A stretch of 64,000 bases of DNA, taken from positions 186,001 through 250,000 of the forward strand of contig NZ_MTZV01000002.1 of assembly GCF_002362315.1 (NCBI RefSeq). The letters run 5' to 3'. The position numbers and the translations under genes were made by a program. Positions 37,076 to 45,868 of this stretch are shown piece by piece. The stretch is from Paraburkholderia acidicola. Its GTDB lineage: Bacteria > Pseudomonadota > Gammaproteobacteria > Burkholderiales > Burkholderiaceae. Within the stretch, counting starts at the first letter, position 1; each line of letters opens with the position of its first letter. The notes under the pieces were generated by a model that was not told where the DNA came from, ran no database searches, and worked only from the letters and a program-made list of their open reading frames with translations.

Positions 37076-38392
37076 TCAGATGCCCGCAGCATCGCGCCGC
37101 GCCGGTGCAGTTTCGCTTGCGATCACACCAGCTCCAATACAGATCGCCGTCGCGACGAGCAGATACCCGGTCGGCGCCATCGGATTGCCGGTCACCCCGA
37201 TCAGCCACGTGATAATGCTTTGCGCCGTGCCGCCGAACAGCGATACCGCAACCGCATAGACGATCGAGAAACCGGTCGAACGAACCCGCGTCGGAAAACT
37301 TTCGGCGATCAGAATGATCAGCGCGGCGCCGCTCATGCCATGCAGCGCGGACAACACGGCAAGCGTGCCGAGAAATACCGCGGGTGTCGGTTGGGACACG
37401 ATCAGGTGCAGTGCCGGAAAAATCAGCAGAAGCAGGACGACGCGTGGCCAGATCAGAACCGGCTTGCGTCCGATCGAATCGGAAAGACGCCCACCCACGA
37501 GACACCCTGCTGCAAGCGTAGCGCCCGTCGTCAGCGTCGCGAGCATCGCGATGCTGCCCGGCAAATGCAGTTCGGTCAGCGCAAACGTCGTCATGTAGTT
37601 GAGGAAGTACTGCGTAATGGTGCTGCCGAGCAGAATCAGCAGACCGATGACGATCGGGCGACGATGCTGCGTATTCAGTTCGTGCAGGATCTCGCGTGTC
37701 GACGCAGGGGCGCTGTGTGCGTCGATGGTGTCCGACAGGCGGCGGCGAATATAGATGCCGATAGGTAGGACCAGCAACCCGAATACGAACGGCACACGCC
37801 AGCCCCACGCATACAGTTGCGACTCCGATAGCCACAACGTCAGCACAAACCCCGTGAGCCCGGCCGCGACCGCCGCGAACCCTTGAGTCGCCACCTGCCA
37901 GCACGCATACGTGCCACGCCGTTCGACGGGCGCGGCTTCGAGCAGGTAGGTGGTGGCGGGCCCTGCCTCACCGCCCCACGCGAGACCCTGCACAAGCCGC
38001 GTACAGACGAGCAGGATCGGCGCCGCGATACCAATCGATTCGTAGCCGGGCAACACGGCGATCGCGCCGGTGCCGATGGTCATCATCAGCAGCGTCAGCA
38101 TCATTGCCGGCTTGCGACCCGCGCGATCCGCATAGGCGCCGATCAGTACCGCGCCAAGCGGTCGCACGACAAAGCCGAGCCCGAACACCGAGACCGACAA
38201 CAACAGGCTCATGAACGCGCTCTTTGTCGGGAAGAACGCGTGTCCGATCATCACGGCGAACGTCGCGTAGGTGCCGAAGTCGAAGAACTCGACCGCGTTA
38301 CCGAGCGCGACCGCCACCACGCTTCGACGTGCATCCGAGCGAGACGCCGCGCTACTGGTCCCGGCCATCGTGGGTCGAAGCGTGTCTTCCAT
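37076..38392 (-). CDS. MFS transporter, metabolite:H+ symporter (MHS) family
   Basis: 438 residues, 12 membrane helices. MHS features: GNAVEFFDFGTYATFAVMIG in helix 1, RPLGAVLIGAYADRAGRKPAMMLTLL between helices 2 and 3, and RLVQGLAWGGEAGPATTYLLEAAP (helix 4). The family includes ProP, KgtP and citrate/shikimate carriers, so a carboxylate or betaine is a likely substrate. It is convergent with the LysE gene and lies 72 bp after the amidase gene in the same direction. Confidence 0.87.
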   Translation of the reverse strand: MEDTLRPTMAGTSSAASRSDARRSVVAVALGNAVEFFDFGTYATFAVMIGHAFFPTKSAFMSLLLSVSVFGLGFVVRPLGAVLIGAYADRAGRKPAMMLTLLMMTIGTGAIAVLPGYESIGIAAPILLVCTRLVQGLAWGGEAGPATTYLLEAAPVERRGTYACWQVATQGFAAVAAGLTGFVLTLWLSESQLYAWGWRVPFVFGLLVLPIGIYIRRRLSDTIDAHSAPASTREILHELNTQHRRPIVIGLLILLGSTITQYFLNYMTTFALTELHLPGSIAMLATLTTGATLAAGCLVGGRLSDSIGRKPVLIWPRVVLLLLIFPALHLIVSQPTPAVFLGTLAVLSALHGMSGAALIILIAESFPTRVRSTGFSIVYAVAVSLFGGTAQSIITWLIGVTGNPMAPTGYLLVATAICIGAGVIASETAPARRDAAGI

Positions 38393-38464
38393 GGGCTTCC
38401 TTCAGCGGGAAACAACGATGCGGGACTTTGCTACTTTGTTACTTGCCACGTATGGCCGGTGCGC

Positions 38465-39856
38465 TCAGGCCGGCGGTAAAGGCCAGCGCGGCATGTCTGC
38501 CCGCCAGTTTTCGTACGCCTTGCCGAGCTGAAGCACTAACCGGTCGGAGAAACGTGGGCCCACGATCTGAAGGCCAATTGGCATGTCATTCGAAGTGAAC
38601 CCGCAGTTGATCGAGAGCCCCGGTTGCTCGCCCATGTTCCAGGGCAAGGTAAAGGCGATGTGTTCGAACGGACGATGCGGATCGTTGACGGGACTGGCCC
38701 ATTCCGCAGGGAAACAGCCAGTCGGATTGACGGGAGACAAGACAGCCTCCACGTCCTGGAACGGCCGGGCCGCCGCGGCGCGAATCTCGTAGGTCCGGTT
38801 GAAGCTGCGGATTGCCTCGACACCGGAAAGGGCCGCGCCCTGCCCCGCCCATTCGAGTATGTACGGCAGAATCCGCGCGCGCCGGTCGGGCGGCAGCCTT
38901 TCCAGATCACCGAGCAAGCGGGCCTGAAAAAAGCGGTCAATTCCGTCGAGCATGTCCCGGTTGAGCACCGGCGCAACCGGCACGATCACGGCGCCGTGCG
39001 CGGCGAACAGATCGGCGGCGGCCTGCACTGCGGCTACGACTTCGGCTTCGGGCTCGAGCCCGCAACCTGCCTCCAGCATCAGCCCGATGCGCATGCCGCG
39101 CACGTCCGCCGCATCGATTGTCCAGTCGATCGCTTGGTACGACAGGCTGGTCGCATCGCGCGGGTCCGGGAGGGACAGGAATTGCATCAGTAACGCACAG
39201 TCGTCGATGGTCCGGGTCATCGGACCTGCGCAGCGCCCGACGTAATACGGATCGACCGGGACGCGGCCATGCGATGGCTTCAATCCGACGAGACCGCACA
39301 ACCCGGCCGGCAACCTGATCGAGCCGCCGATGTCGGTGCCGACGTGGAAGGGTCCATAGCTCGCGGCGGCGGCCGCGGCGGCACCGCTGCTCGAGCCGCC
39401 CGGGTTCATCGCGAGGTTCCACGGGTTCCGGGTCAGTCCGTGCATGCTCGACATCCCCGACGTCAGCATGCCGTAATCCGGTGTGGTGGTTTTGCCGATC
39501 AGGACCGCGCCGGCTTCCCGCAAACGCATCGCGATCGGTGCGTCGACTGTGGCAGGCTGTAACTCCGTTGCGGCCGAGCCTTGCGGCACCGGATCGCCTT
39601 CGGTGGCGATTAGCTCCTTGATCGTTACCGGAATCCCATCTATTGGGCTAAGCGGTGTGCCGGCCGCCCAGCGACGCGTAGCAGCGGCCGCCTGAGTGCG
39701 CACACGCTGCGGATCGAAGCGGTACAGCGCGTTGATATGCGGCTCCCAGCGCGCGATATGACTGAGCAGCGCCTCGGCGTAATCGACGGGGGTAAGGCTG
39801 CGATCGCTAAAGCGCTGGGCAAGCGTAACGGCCGTTAGATCGTATAACTCGGGCAT
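38465..39856 (-). CDS. Amidase signature (AS) family enzyme
   Basis: 463 residues with the full Ser-cisSer-Lys signature: Lys in IPVTIKELIATEG (~78), cis-Ser in NPGGSSSGAAAAAAA (~155) and nucleophile Ser in VGTDIGGSIRLPAGLCG (~178). It hydrolyses a carboxamide to acid and ammonia. It is divergent from a LuxR solo gene across ~270 bp and followed by the MHS transporter gene, which could import its substrate or handle its product. Substrate unknown. Confidence 0.9.
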   Translation of the reverse strand: MPELYDLTAVTLAQRFSDRSLTPVDYAEALLSHIARWEPHINALYRFDPQRVRTQAAAATRRWAAGTPLSPIDGIPVTIKELIATEGDPVPQGSAATELQPATVDAPIAMRLREAGAVLIGKTTTPDYGMLTSGMSSMHGLTRNPWNLAMNPGGSSSGAAAAAAASYGPFHVGTDIGGSIRLPAGLCGLVGLKPSHGRVPVDPYYVGRCAGPMTRTIDDCALLMQFLSLPDPRDATSLSYQAIDWTIDAADVRGMRIGLMLEAGCGLEPEAEVVAAVQAAADLFAAHGAVIVPVAPVLNRDMLDGIDRFFQARLLGDLERLPPDRRARILPYILEWAGQGAALSGVEAIRSFNRTYEIRAAAARPFQDVEAVLSPVNPTGCFPAEWASPVNDPHRPFEHIAFTLPWNMGEQPGLSINCGFTSNDMPIGLQIVGPRFSDRLVLQLGKAYENWRADMPRWPLPPA

Positions 39857-39980
39857 GTTCTCGGACTCCGATCAGCATTCTCCGGCAGTCTGCGCGATCT
39901 CTGTTTTCCTAGCAAGGCTCTCTTTTTTGCTCGCCGTTATTCAATACGAGCTTCAGTTTTTAGTGCGGTATAGCGCGTCA

Positions 39981-39994
39981 ATTACACCTGTAAT
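39981..39994. promoter_or_regulatory. Palindrome in amidase/LuxR divergent promoter
   Basis: ATTACA-CC-TGTAAT, a perfect dyad about 125 bp from the amidase start and 130 bp from the LuxR start. A candidate operator, owner unknown. Confidence 0.35.
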
Positions 39995-40123
39995 CGTTCG
40001 CTCTGAATTCCCGCTGCATCTGGAGATAGCAACTGGTAGAGTCGACGGCACGGTTGCGTCTACCCGTGTATCTATCCATGCGTCTTTCGATTATCTGGCA
40101 AGCATAGATCGGGAATCTCAGGC

Positions 40124-40837
40124 ATGAACCTGCAACCACCGACATGGATCGATCTGTTCGCGAGGCTGGATGCTGCGAACAACAAAGATCAGATCATCAG
40201 GATGCTTGACGAGATTGCCGCCAAACTTGGCTTCCGATATTGGGCCTACGGCGTCAAAACAAGAAATTTGCCTGGTAGCCGCAGTATCGAAGTGCTCGAT
40301 AGTTATCCGTCCGGCTGGATGTCGCATTACCTGGCTGAGGAATACATAGAAATCGATTCATCCGTTGCTCTCGCGATGAAACGATCGACCACGATCTCAT
40401 GGGTCGAAGCCCGACCGGCAGGTGGTGACCGGCTATGGAATGACGCTGCAGATTTCGGCCTGAAACATGGACTCGCCCATCCTTCGTGGGACCGGTTGGC
40501 CATGTTTGGTTTGCTAACCGTGGCACGCGAATCCGATCCCGTTAGCGCCGCAGAATTCGCCTCGATTTCGCCTTATCTGGCGTGGGTCAGCAGCCTCATT
40601 CGTGCGAGGCTAAACAGACCGGGACGCTGGCATCCTCCCAGTGACACCAGGTTGTCGTCGCGGGAACTGGAAGTCCTCAAGTGGACCGCGCTCGGTAAGA
40701 CCGCCGCCGAGGTCGCGTTGATCATCGGCGTGGGTACCCGGACGGTCAACTTTCACATCGGCAATATCCTCGCGAAACTCGATGTGACGAATAAGGTCCA
40801 GGCCGTGATTCGCGCCACGGTGTTGGGCATTCTCTGA
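40124..40837 (+). CDS. LuxR-type quorum-sensing solo regulator
   Basis: 237 residues. The N-terminal autoinducer-binding domain keeps the residues expected for acyl-homoserine-lactone binding: W and Y in SGWMSHYLAEEY, D in IEIDSSV, W in TISWVEA, and the following G (HGLAHPSWDR). The C-terminal HTH is LSSRELEVLKWTALGKTAAEVALIIGV, with TVNFHIGNILAKLDVTNKVQA. No LuxI synthase is present in the window, so it is a solo receptor, able in principle to respond to self or foreign AHL. The secreted chitinase gene follows in the same direction. Confidence 0.9.
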   Translation: MNLQPPTWIDLFARLDAANNKDQIIRMLDEIAAKLGFRYWAYGVKTRNLPGSRSIEVLDSYPSGWMSHYLAEEYIEIDSSVALAMKRSTTISWVEARPAGGDRLWNDAADFGLKHGLAHPSWDRLAMFGLLTVARESDPVSAAEFASISPYLAWVSSLIRARLNRPGRWHPPSDTRLSSRELEVLKWTALGKTAAEVALIIGVGTRTVNFHIGNILAKLDVTNKVQAVIRATVLGIL

Positions 40838-40879
40838 TCGACACCTGGTGCCTGGATAGGTCAATCGATTTCGTCGTGC

Positions 40880-40899
40880 ACCTGACAACCCTGCCAGTT
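40880..40899 (+). promoter_or_regulatory. Possible lux box upstream of the chitinase gene
   Basis: A 20-bp site ACCTG-N10-CAGTT matching the CTG-N10-CAG frame of lux boxes, 128 bp before the chitinase start. The minimal motif is common by chance; context (LuxR solo just upstream) gives it weight. Confidence 0.35.
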
Positions 40900-40931
40900 C
40901 ACCTGTCAATGGGAAATCCCGATCATGGCTC

Positions 40932-40964
40932 GTCATCCCGCATACGGGCCGTATGCAGGATGAC
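40932..40964. repeat. 33-bp near-perfect inverted repeat before chitinase
   Basis: Arms of 16 bases (40932-40947 and 40949-40964) around a single G, with one mismatch. It lies between the LuxR stop and the chitinase start. It could be a transcription terminator of the LuxR gene (no T-run) or an extended operator; as an RNA a smaller loop must open at the centre. Confidence 0.5.
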
Positions 40965-41026
40965 TATCGATCGTAAAGATCGTAGCGCTGCAGTCACTCC
41001 CCTCAAGACGAGAAAAGGATGAGTAC

Positions 41027-42310
41027 ATGATGACGAAGAGACTATCTGCAACCGTGTTGCGTGCAGCATTCGGCGCCGCAGCAGCATCGCTGTTATTCGG
41101 CATGTCGTCGGGCGAGGCATGGGCAGTCAGTGCGTGGGCGCCCGATACGTATTACACGGCTGGAACCATCGTGAGTTACAACGGCAACGATTACCAGGCG
41201 CTCGTCAATCAGACGGACTACTCCAGCACCGGATGGAATCCGACGACGGCTTCGCTGTGGACACTCGTCGGTCCGGATTCCGGCTCGGGTGGCGGCACGG
41301 GTTCTACAGGCGGAACGGGGGGCACCGGGGGTACGACTACCGGAACAGCAGCGGGATTCATCTACAGCCCGTACAAGGACACGTCGATCTCGATGAACTG
41401 GAACACCAACACGATCTCGACGAACGTAACCGGCCAGTTGAGTCCTGTGCTGTCCATCTTGCCGACCGGCGTACGGGCACTCACGCTCGCCTTCGCGACC
41501 GGTGAGTGCGGCAGCGAGAGTTGGGCAGGCCTTGGTGGCAGCACGCTCGCCTCGTCGAACGTGTCGCTCTTCACGGCCAAAAACGTCAACTATGTGATTT
41601 CGACAGGCGGTGCATCGGGGGTATTTACGTGCGGCACCGATGCAGGCATGACGACGTTTATCAATCGGTATGCGTCTAATAACCTGGTCGGGATCGATTT
41701 CGACATTGAAGGCGGACAGACCCAGGCGATCATCAACAACCTCGTGCAGCGTGTCGTGGCGGCGCAGAAAACGTATCCGAACCTGCGCTTCAGCTTCACG
41801 CTCGCAACTGTTGCTCCTGCTCCGTCGGGGGCGAGTCAAGCCACCTCATGGGGCGCTAGTGCTCCGGACAGCTTCAACACCTACGGCGACTGGGTGATGC
41901 AGGCCATCCAGACCTATGGGCTGAAGAACTACACCATCAACCTGATGACGATGGACTACGGCTCCGCGCTGCCGGGCAATTGCGTGCTTTCAGGGGGTGC
42001 CTGTCAGATGGGGCAATCGACTGTGCAGGCCGCGTTGAACCTGCATGATCACTGGGGCGTGCCATACAGCCAGATCGAAGTGACACCGATGATCGGCGGT
42101 AACGACTCTGCCGGTGAAACGTTCACGCCGTCCGATGTGGATACCGTGTCGAACTTCGTGAAGCAGAACGGGCTGGCCGGTCTGCACTTCTGGTCGTTCG
42201 ATCGCGATGCCGACTGTGCGCCTGGTGCCGCATCGCCGACGTGCAATACGATCGGCGGTGTGGGTGCGCTTGGCTACACCAACCACTTTGCCAGCGACCT
42301 GGGCCAGTAA
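41027..42310 (+). CDS. Secreted GH18 chitinase with CBM5/12 domain
   Basis: 427 residues. Signal peptide (~1-33, ending GEAWAVS), then a chitin-binding CBM5/12 module (SAWAPDTYYTAGTIVSYNG, ending LWTLV; ~34-84), a Gly/Thr linker (~86-108) and a GH18 barrel with the catalytic motif LVGIDFDIEG (~225). The general-acid Glu is present and the D-x-D-x-E frame is kept (DFDIE). It degrades chitin outside the cell. It is preceded by a LuxR solo, a possible lux box and a large hairpin, consistent with quorum-linked control of an exoenzyme. Confidence 0.9.
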   Translation: MMTKRLSATVLRAAFGAAAASLLFGMSSGEAWAVSAWAPDTYYTAGTIVSYNGNDYQALVNQTDYSSTGWNPTTASLWTLVGPDSGSGGGTGSTGGTGGTGGTTTGTAAGFIYSPYKDTSISMNWNTNTISTNVTGQLSPVLSILPTGVRALTLAFATGECGSESWAGLGGSTLASSNVSLFTAKNVNYVISTGGASGVFTCGTDAGMTTFINRYASNNLVGIDFDIEGGQTQAIINNLVQRVVAAQKTYPNLRFSFTLATVAPAPSGASQATSWGASAPDSFNTYGDWVMQAIQTYGLKNYTINLMTMDYGSALPGNCVLSGGACQMGQSTVQAALNLHDHWGVPYSQIEVTPMIGGNDSAGETFTPSDVDTVSNFVKQNGLAGLHFWSFDRDADCAPGAASPTCNTIGGVGALGYTNHFASDLGQ

Positions 42311-42366
42311 CGCGTGAAACCGAAGGTGGCTGGCTACGGCTCGCCATCTTCAAGGTAGTGAGTCCT

Positions 42367-42401
42367 GCGGGCTGGGAGTGACCTGGGTCCTTCCAGCCCG
42401 C
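42367..42401. terminator. Hairpin between convergent chitinase and ABC genes
   Basis: GCGGGCTGG pairs perfectly with CCAGCCCGC across a 17-base loop, between the ends of the chitinase and LivF-type genes. No T-run; a factor-dependent bidirectional terminator is plausible. Confidence 0.5.
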
Positions 42402-42421
42402 TACTGGCGCAAAGCATGCAA

Positions 42422-43144
42422 TCACGCATGCACGCCCGCGTACTGGCTCACGATCTCCACATCCGACAGATGCTCGCGCGGAATCTCCCCGCCTATCTGC
42501 CCACGTCGAATGACGAGCACGCGTTGCGATACCGCTGCAATAAAATCGAGGTTCTGTTCGACAAGCACAATGGTCAGGCCGCTCCGCTCGCGCAACTTGA
42601 CGAGTGTCTCCGCGATCTCATCGATGATCGATGGCTGAATGCCTTCTGTAGGTTCGTCGAGCAACAGCAAGTCTGGATCGCCTGCCAACGCACGCGCGAG
42701 TGCCAGCAACTGCTGCTCGCCCCCTGAGAGCGAACCGCCGGCTCGATCGAGCAACGGCTTCAGACGCGGAAAATCTTCGAGCAGGCTATCGATAACCGCA
42801 TCGGGTTTTCGTCCGGTCTTGATGAGACCGAGGCGCAGATTGTCGTAGGTACTCAACGCCGCAAAAATCTCGCGTCCCTGCGGCACGTAAGCCATTCCGC
42901 GACGCGACCTCGCGTGAGGCGCGAGCCGCGTCACATCGGCGCCGTCGAAACAGATCGTGCCCGACGTCACAGGCAATGCGCCGATCAACGTACGCAGCAG
43001 CGTTGTTTTGCCCATGCCGTTGTGCCCCAGGATACCGATCGATTCGCCTCGCGCGATCGACAGCGACACGTCGTAGAGCACCGGAATCGAACCATAGCCC
43101 GAACACAAACCCGTGATGTCGAGCATTGCGCTATCTGCACTCAT
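42422..43144 (-). CDS. LivF/UrtE-type ABC transporter ATPase
   Basis: 240 residues. Walker A GHNGMGKTT (~36), Q-loop VPQGREIFAALS, ABC signature LSGGEQQLLALARAL, Walker B LLLLDEPTEGIQP and a switch His in the VEQN region. It is the second ATPase of a branched-chain-amino-acid/urea-type importer. The start overlaps the LivG-type stop by 4 bp, so the two are translationally coupled. It is last in the amide cluster. Confidence 0.92.
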   Translation of the reverse strand: MSADSAMLDITGLCSGYGSIPVLYDVSLSIARGESIGILGHNGMGKTTLLRTLIGALPVTSGTICFDGADVTRLAPHARSRRGMAYVPQGREIFAALSTYDNLRLGLIKTGRKPDAVIDSLLEDFPRLKPLLDRAGGSLSGGEQQLLALARALAGDPDLLLLDEPTEGIQPSIIDEIAETLVKLRERSGLTIVLVEQNLDFIAAVSQRVLVIRRGQIGGEIPREHLSDVEIVSQYAGVHA

Positions 43145-43860
43145 TGCGGTTTCTTGCCCAGATAGATCTGCTGGATCAACGGATCGCTCATGATGCGATC
43201 CGGCGTGTCTTCGCGAATGATCGCGCCTTGATGCAGCACCGTCACTGTCTTCGCGATCCGGCGAATGAAGCTCATATCGTGCTCGACCACCACGAGGGCA
43301 TGCCGACGGTTGATGTCGAGAATCAGTTCCGCCGTGCGCGCGACTTCTGCATCGCTCATCCCTGCAGCGGGCTCATCGAGCAGGATCAGCGGTGGATCGG
43401 CAGCGATCACGACCGCCAGTTCGACCCATTGCCTCTGACCGTGTGCGAGTAGACCGACTGTCGCCTCGCGATAGGCCTGCATACCGACGCGCTCGAGGAC
43501 CTCGCGCGTCACGCGCTCCGTTTGTGTCGGCGTGTGTACGCGCCGGGCCGCGAGCCATACGTTGTCCCATACCGAGAGTCCGTTGAAAAGACTCGGCACC
43601 TGCGTCTTGATCCCGATGCCAAGGCGACCGGGCTCATGCGGTCGCATGTCGGAGACATCCTTGCCGCGAAACAGGATCTGTCCTGAGGTCGGCTTGACCT
43701 GACCGGTCAGCAGCTTGAAAAAGGTGCTCTTGCCGGCACCGTTTGGCCCGATCACGCAGCGCAGTTCGGCTTCGGCTAGTGTGAAGTTGACGTCGCGCGT
43801 CGCATGTACGCCGCCGAAGCGCACGTTCAGATCTCGCGTTTCGAGTAACGGTGTCGTCAT
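43141..43860 (-). CDS. LivG/UrtD-type ABC transporter ATPase
   Basis: 239 residues. Walker A GPNGAGKST (~36), the UrtD-like KTQVPSLFNGLSVWDNV, a degenerate signature LLAHGQRQWVELAVV in place of LSGGQ, Walker B LILLDEPAAGMSD and VVVEHDMSFIRRI. The LAHGQRQWLE form is characteristic of UrtD/amide-type systems rather than LivG. The ATG at 43860 overlaps the permease stop. It pairs with the LivF-type ATPase. Confidence 0.92.
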   Translation of the reverse strand: MTTPLLETRDLNVRFGGVHATRDVNFTLAEAELRCVIGPNGAGKSTFFKLLTGQVKPTSGQILFRGKDVSDMRPHEPGRLGIGIKTQVPSLFNGLSVWDNVWLAARRVHTPTQTERVTREVLERVGMQAYREATVGLLAHGQRQWVELAVVIAADPPLILLDEPAAGMSDAEVARTAELILDINRRHALVVVEHDMSFIRRIAKTVTVLHQGAIIREDTPDRIMSDPLIQQIYLGKKPQ

Positions 43861-44957
43861 CGCGCGGCCTCTTGATGCGGATCGGCAGGTGCGGCTTCGG
43901 CTGCGGGACTGCGGCGCATCTTTCGAACCAGCATCGCGCCCAACGCCCCGATCGCCGGTACGATCCCGCGCGGCAGCATCAGCACGAAACCGACGAGAAT
44001 CGCCCCGAGCACGAGATTCGAGTTGACGGTTTGCTGCGTGCCGATCTGCGTCGTCAGCCATTGAATCGCCACGCAACCCACTATCGGCCCAATCAGCGTG
44101 CCCAGCCCACCGACGATCACCCAGATGATGATCTGCGCCGATTGCGCAAGGCCAAAGATCGTCGGGCTGGTAAAGGCGCCCCAGTTGGCAAACAGACACC
44201 CGGCCAGCCCGGCAATCGCAGCACCCAGTACGAACGTAAAGAGCTTGTACGCACGCGTGTCATAACCGAGCAGTAACAGACGCTGCTCATTCTCCTTGCC
44301 CGCCACGATGACACGGCCGACCTTGAGCGCCAGCAACGCACGCAGCAGCACATACACCAGAAGCAATGCGCCGAGAGACAACTCGAACAACCCGTGCGGC
44401 CCGATCACGTCATCGACATTACCGGGCATGTTGAGCGGCGCGATACCTGGAATGCCATTGAAGCCACCCAGCGGCGCATTGCCGATTTTCCACTCCGGCC
44501 CTGCCGTCGAATTGATCAGGTTGAAGAGGATCAGCGTGACGGTCAGCGTGATGACACCCATGTAGACATCGGAGAGACGGCCGTAAAACATCAGATAACC
44601 GAGCACGGCCGCAAACGCGGCGGGCAAAACAATCGCGAGCAGAAACGGCACCGTGCTGTCGCCGAGGTTCGTAACGGCAATCGCATATGTGTAGGCACCA
44701 AGCCCAAAGAACGCCGATTGCCCGAAGCACAAAATTCCACCAAAGCCCCAGATAAAACCGAGGCTCACGGCGAGGATCGACATCACCGCGTAGATCGTCG
44801 CCTGTATCAGGGCGAAGTCATCGAGTGTGTGTGGCAGCACAATGAGCAACGCAACGCCGACTGCAAGCGTCAATGCCGCACTTTTCCACGAACGGGAGAA
44901 GCGTTCTAGCGCATTCGGTCCCGGGATGACCCGGGCATCTGGCGTCGACGTGCTCAC
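43857..44957 (-). CDS. LivM/UrtC-type ABC transporter permease
   Basis: 366 residues, about ten membrane helices. Visible: SLGFIWGFGGILCFGQSAFFGLGAYTYAIA, typical of LivM/UrtC, and the EAA-like loop ENEQRLLLLGYDTRAYKLFTFVLGAAIAGLAG. The start is taken as GTG at 44957, overlapping the LivH-type stop by 4 bases (GTGA). The longer frame to 45641 reads through the other permease and is rejected. It forms the channel with the LivH-type permease. Confidence 0.9.
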   Translation of the reverse strand: MSTSTPDARVIPGPNALERFSRSWKSAALTLAVGVALLIVLPHTLDDFALIQATIYAVMSILAVSLGFIWGFGGILCFGQSAFFGLGAYTYAIAVTNLGDSTVPFLLAIVLPAAFAAVLGYLMFYGRLSDVYMGVITLTVTLILFNLINSTAGPEWKIGNAPLGGFNGIPGIAPLNMPGNVDDVIGPHGLFELSLGALLLVYVLLRALLALKVGRVIVAGKENEQRLLLLGYDTRAYKLFTFVLGAAIAGLAGCLFANWGAFTSPTIFGLAQSAQIIIWVIVGGLGTLIGPIVGCVAIQWLTTQIGTQQTVNSNLVLGAILVGFVLMLPRGIVPAIGALGAMLVRKMRRSPAAEAAPADPHQEAAR

Positions 44958-45820
44958 AGCGTCCCCTTGAAGAAGCGACCCGTGATGCCTTGCGGAAGCA
45001 GTCTTAGCATGACGATCGCGCCGATCAGTAGCGCGACTTCGCCCATGACAGGTGTCATGGCGAACGTGGCGATCTGGTTGATCGCGCCAAACAGCGTCGA
45101 TGCACTGACAAGCCCGATCACGATGGCCGGTCCGCCACCGATCACGGTAATGAACGCTTTGGCGACGAACGCGCCACCCATCGTCGGCACCACACCGGTC
45201 ATCGGCGCGAGCAAGGCGCCGGCCAGCCCAGAGAGCGCCGCGCCGATCGCAAAGGTCGTCGAATAGACCACGCCCGGATTGATACCGAGTGCATCGGCCA
45301 TCTGCGGGTTCTGCATCGTGCCGCGCGCAATCAGCCCGAGCGACGTGTGCAGCAGCACCCATCGCAAGGCGCAGGCAAGCACGATTGCAACCGCGATGAT
45401 GACCAGCGTATAGGTACTGACCGAATAGGCGCCGATCGAAAAATTGCCAAGCGGAGCGGAGATCCCCGCGGTCGTATTGCCCGCAATCGAGGTGACGATG
45501 CCGATTAGCAGCAACGACAGTCCCCAGGTGGCGAGCATCGTGTCGACCATGCGCCCATACAGTCGACGAATGAAGAGGCGTTCGAGCACGATGCCGATCA
45601 CGCCCACCACGACGGGCGCCACGACCAGAATCGCGATCCACAGATTCACACCGAACCGTATCGATTCGATTGCCGCATAGGCACCGAGCATCATGAACTC
45701 GCCGTGCGCGAGGTTGATGACCTTCATCATGCCGAAGATGACCGCCAGCCCCGCGGAGACAACCACAAGACTGGCTATTGCGTACAGCACCTGAATGACC
45801 ACAATGGCGGCAAGATCCAT
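44954..45820 (-). CDS. LivH/UrtB-type ABC transporter permease
   Basis: 288 residues, eight or so membrane helices. N-terminal region ASLVVVSAGLAVIFGMMKVINLAHGEFMMLGAY is the LivH/UrtB signature; GTMQNPQMADALGINPGVVYSTTFAIGAAL is the EAA loop. It is coupled to the next permease by a 4-base overlap and follows the substrate-binding gene with 48 bp between. Confidence 0.92.
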   Translation of the reverse strand: MDLAAIVVIQVLYAIASLVVVSAGLAVIFGMMKVINLAHGEFMMLGAYAAIESIRFGVNLWIAILVVAPVVVGVIGIVLERLFIRRLYGRMVDTMLATWGLSLLLIGIVTSIAGNTTAGISAPLGNFSIGAYSVSTYTLVIIAVAIVLACALRWVLLHTSLGLIARGTMQNPQMADALGINPGVVYSTTFAIGAALSGLAGALLAPMTGVVPTMGGAFVAKAFITVIGGGPAIVIGLVSASTLFGAINQIATFAMTPVMGEVALLIGAIVMLRLLPQGITGRFFKGTL

Positions 45821-45868
45821 CGCCCCTCCTTCACATCGCGTATGACCGGTTACCTGACGAGGCGAGCG

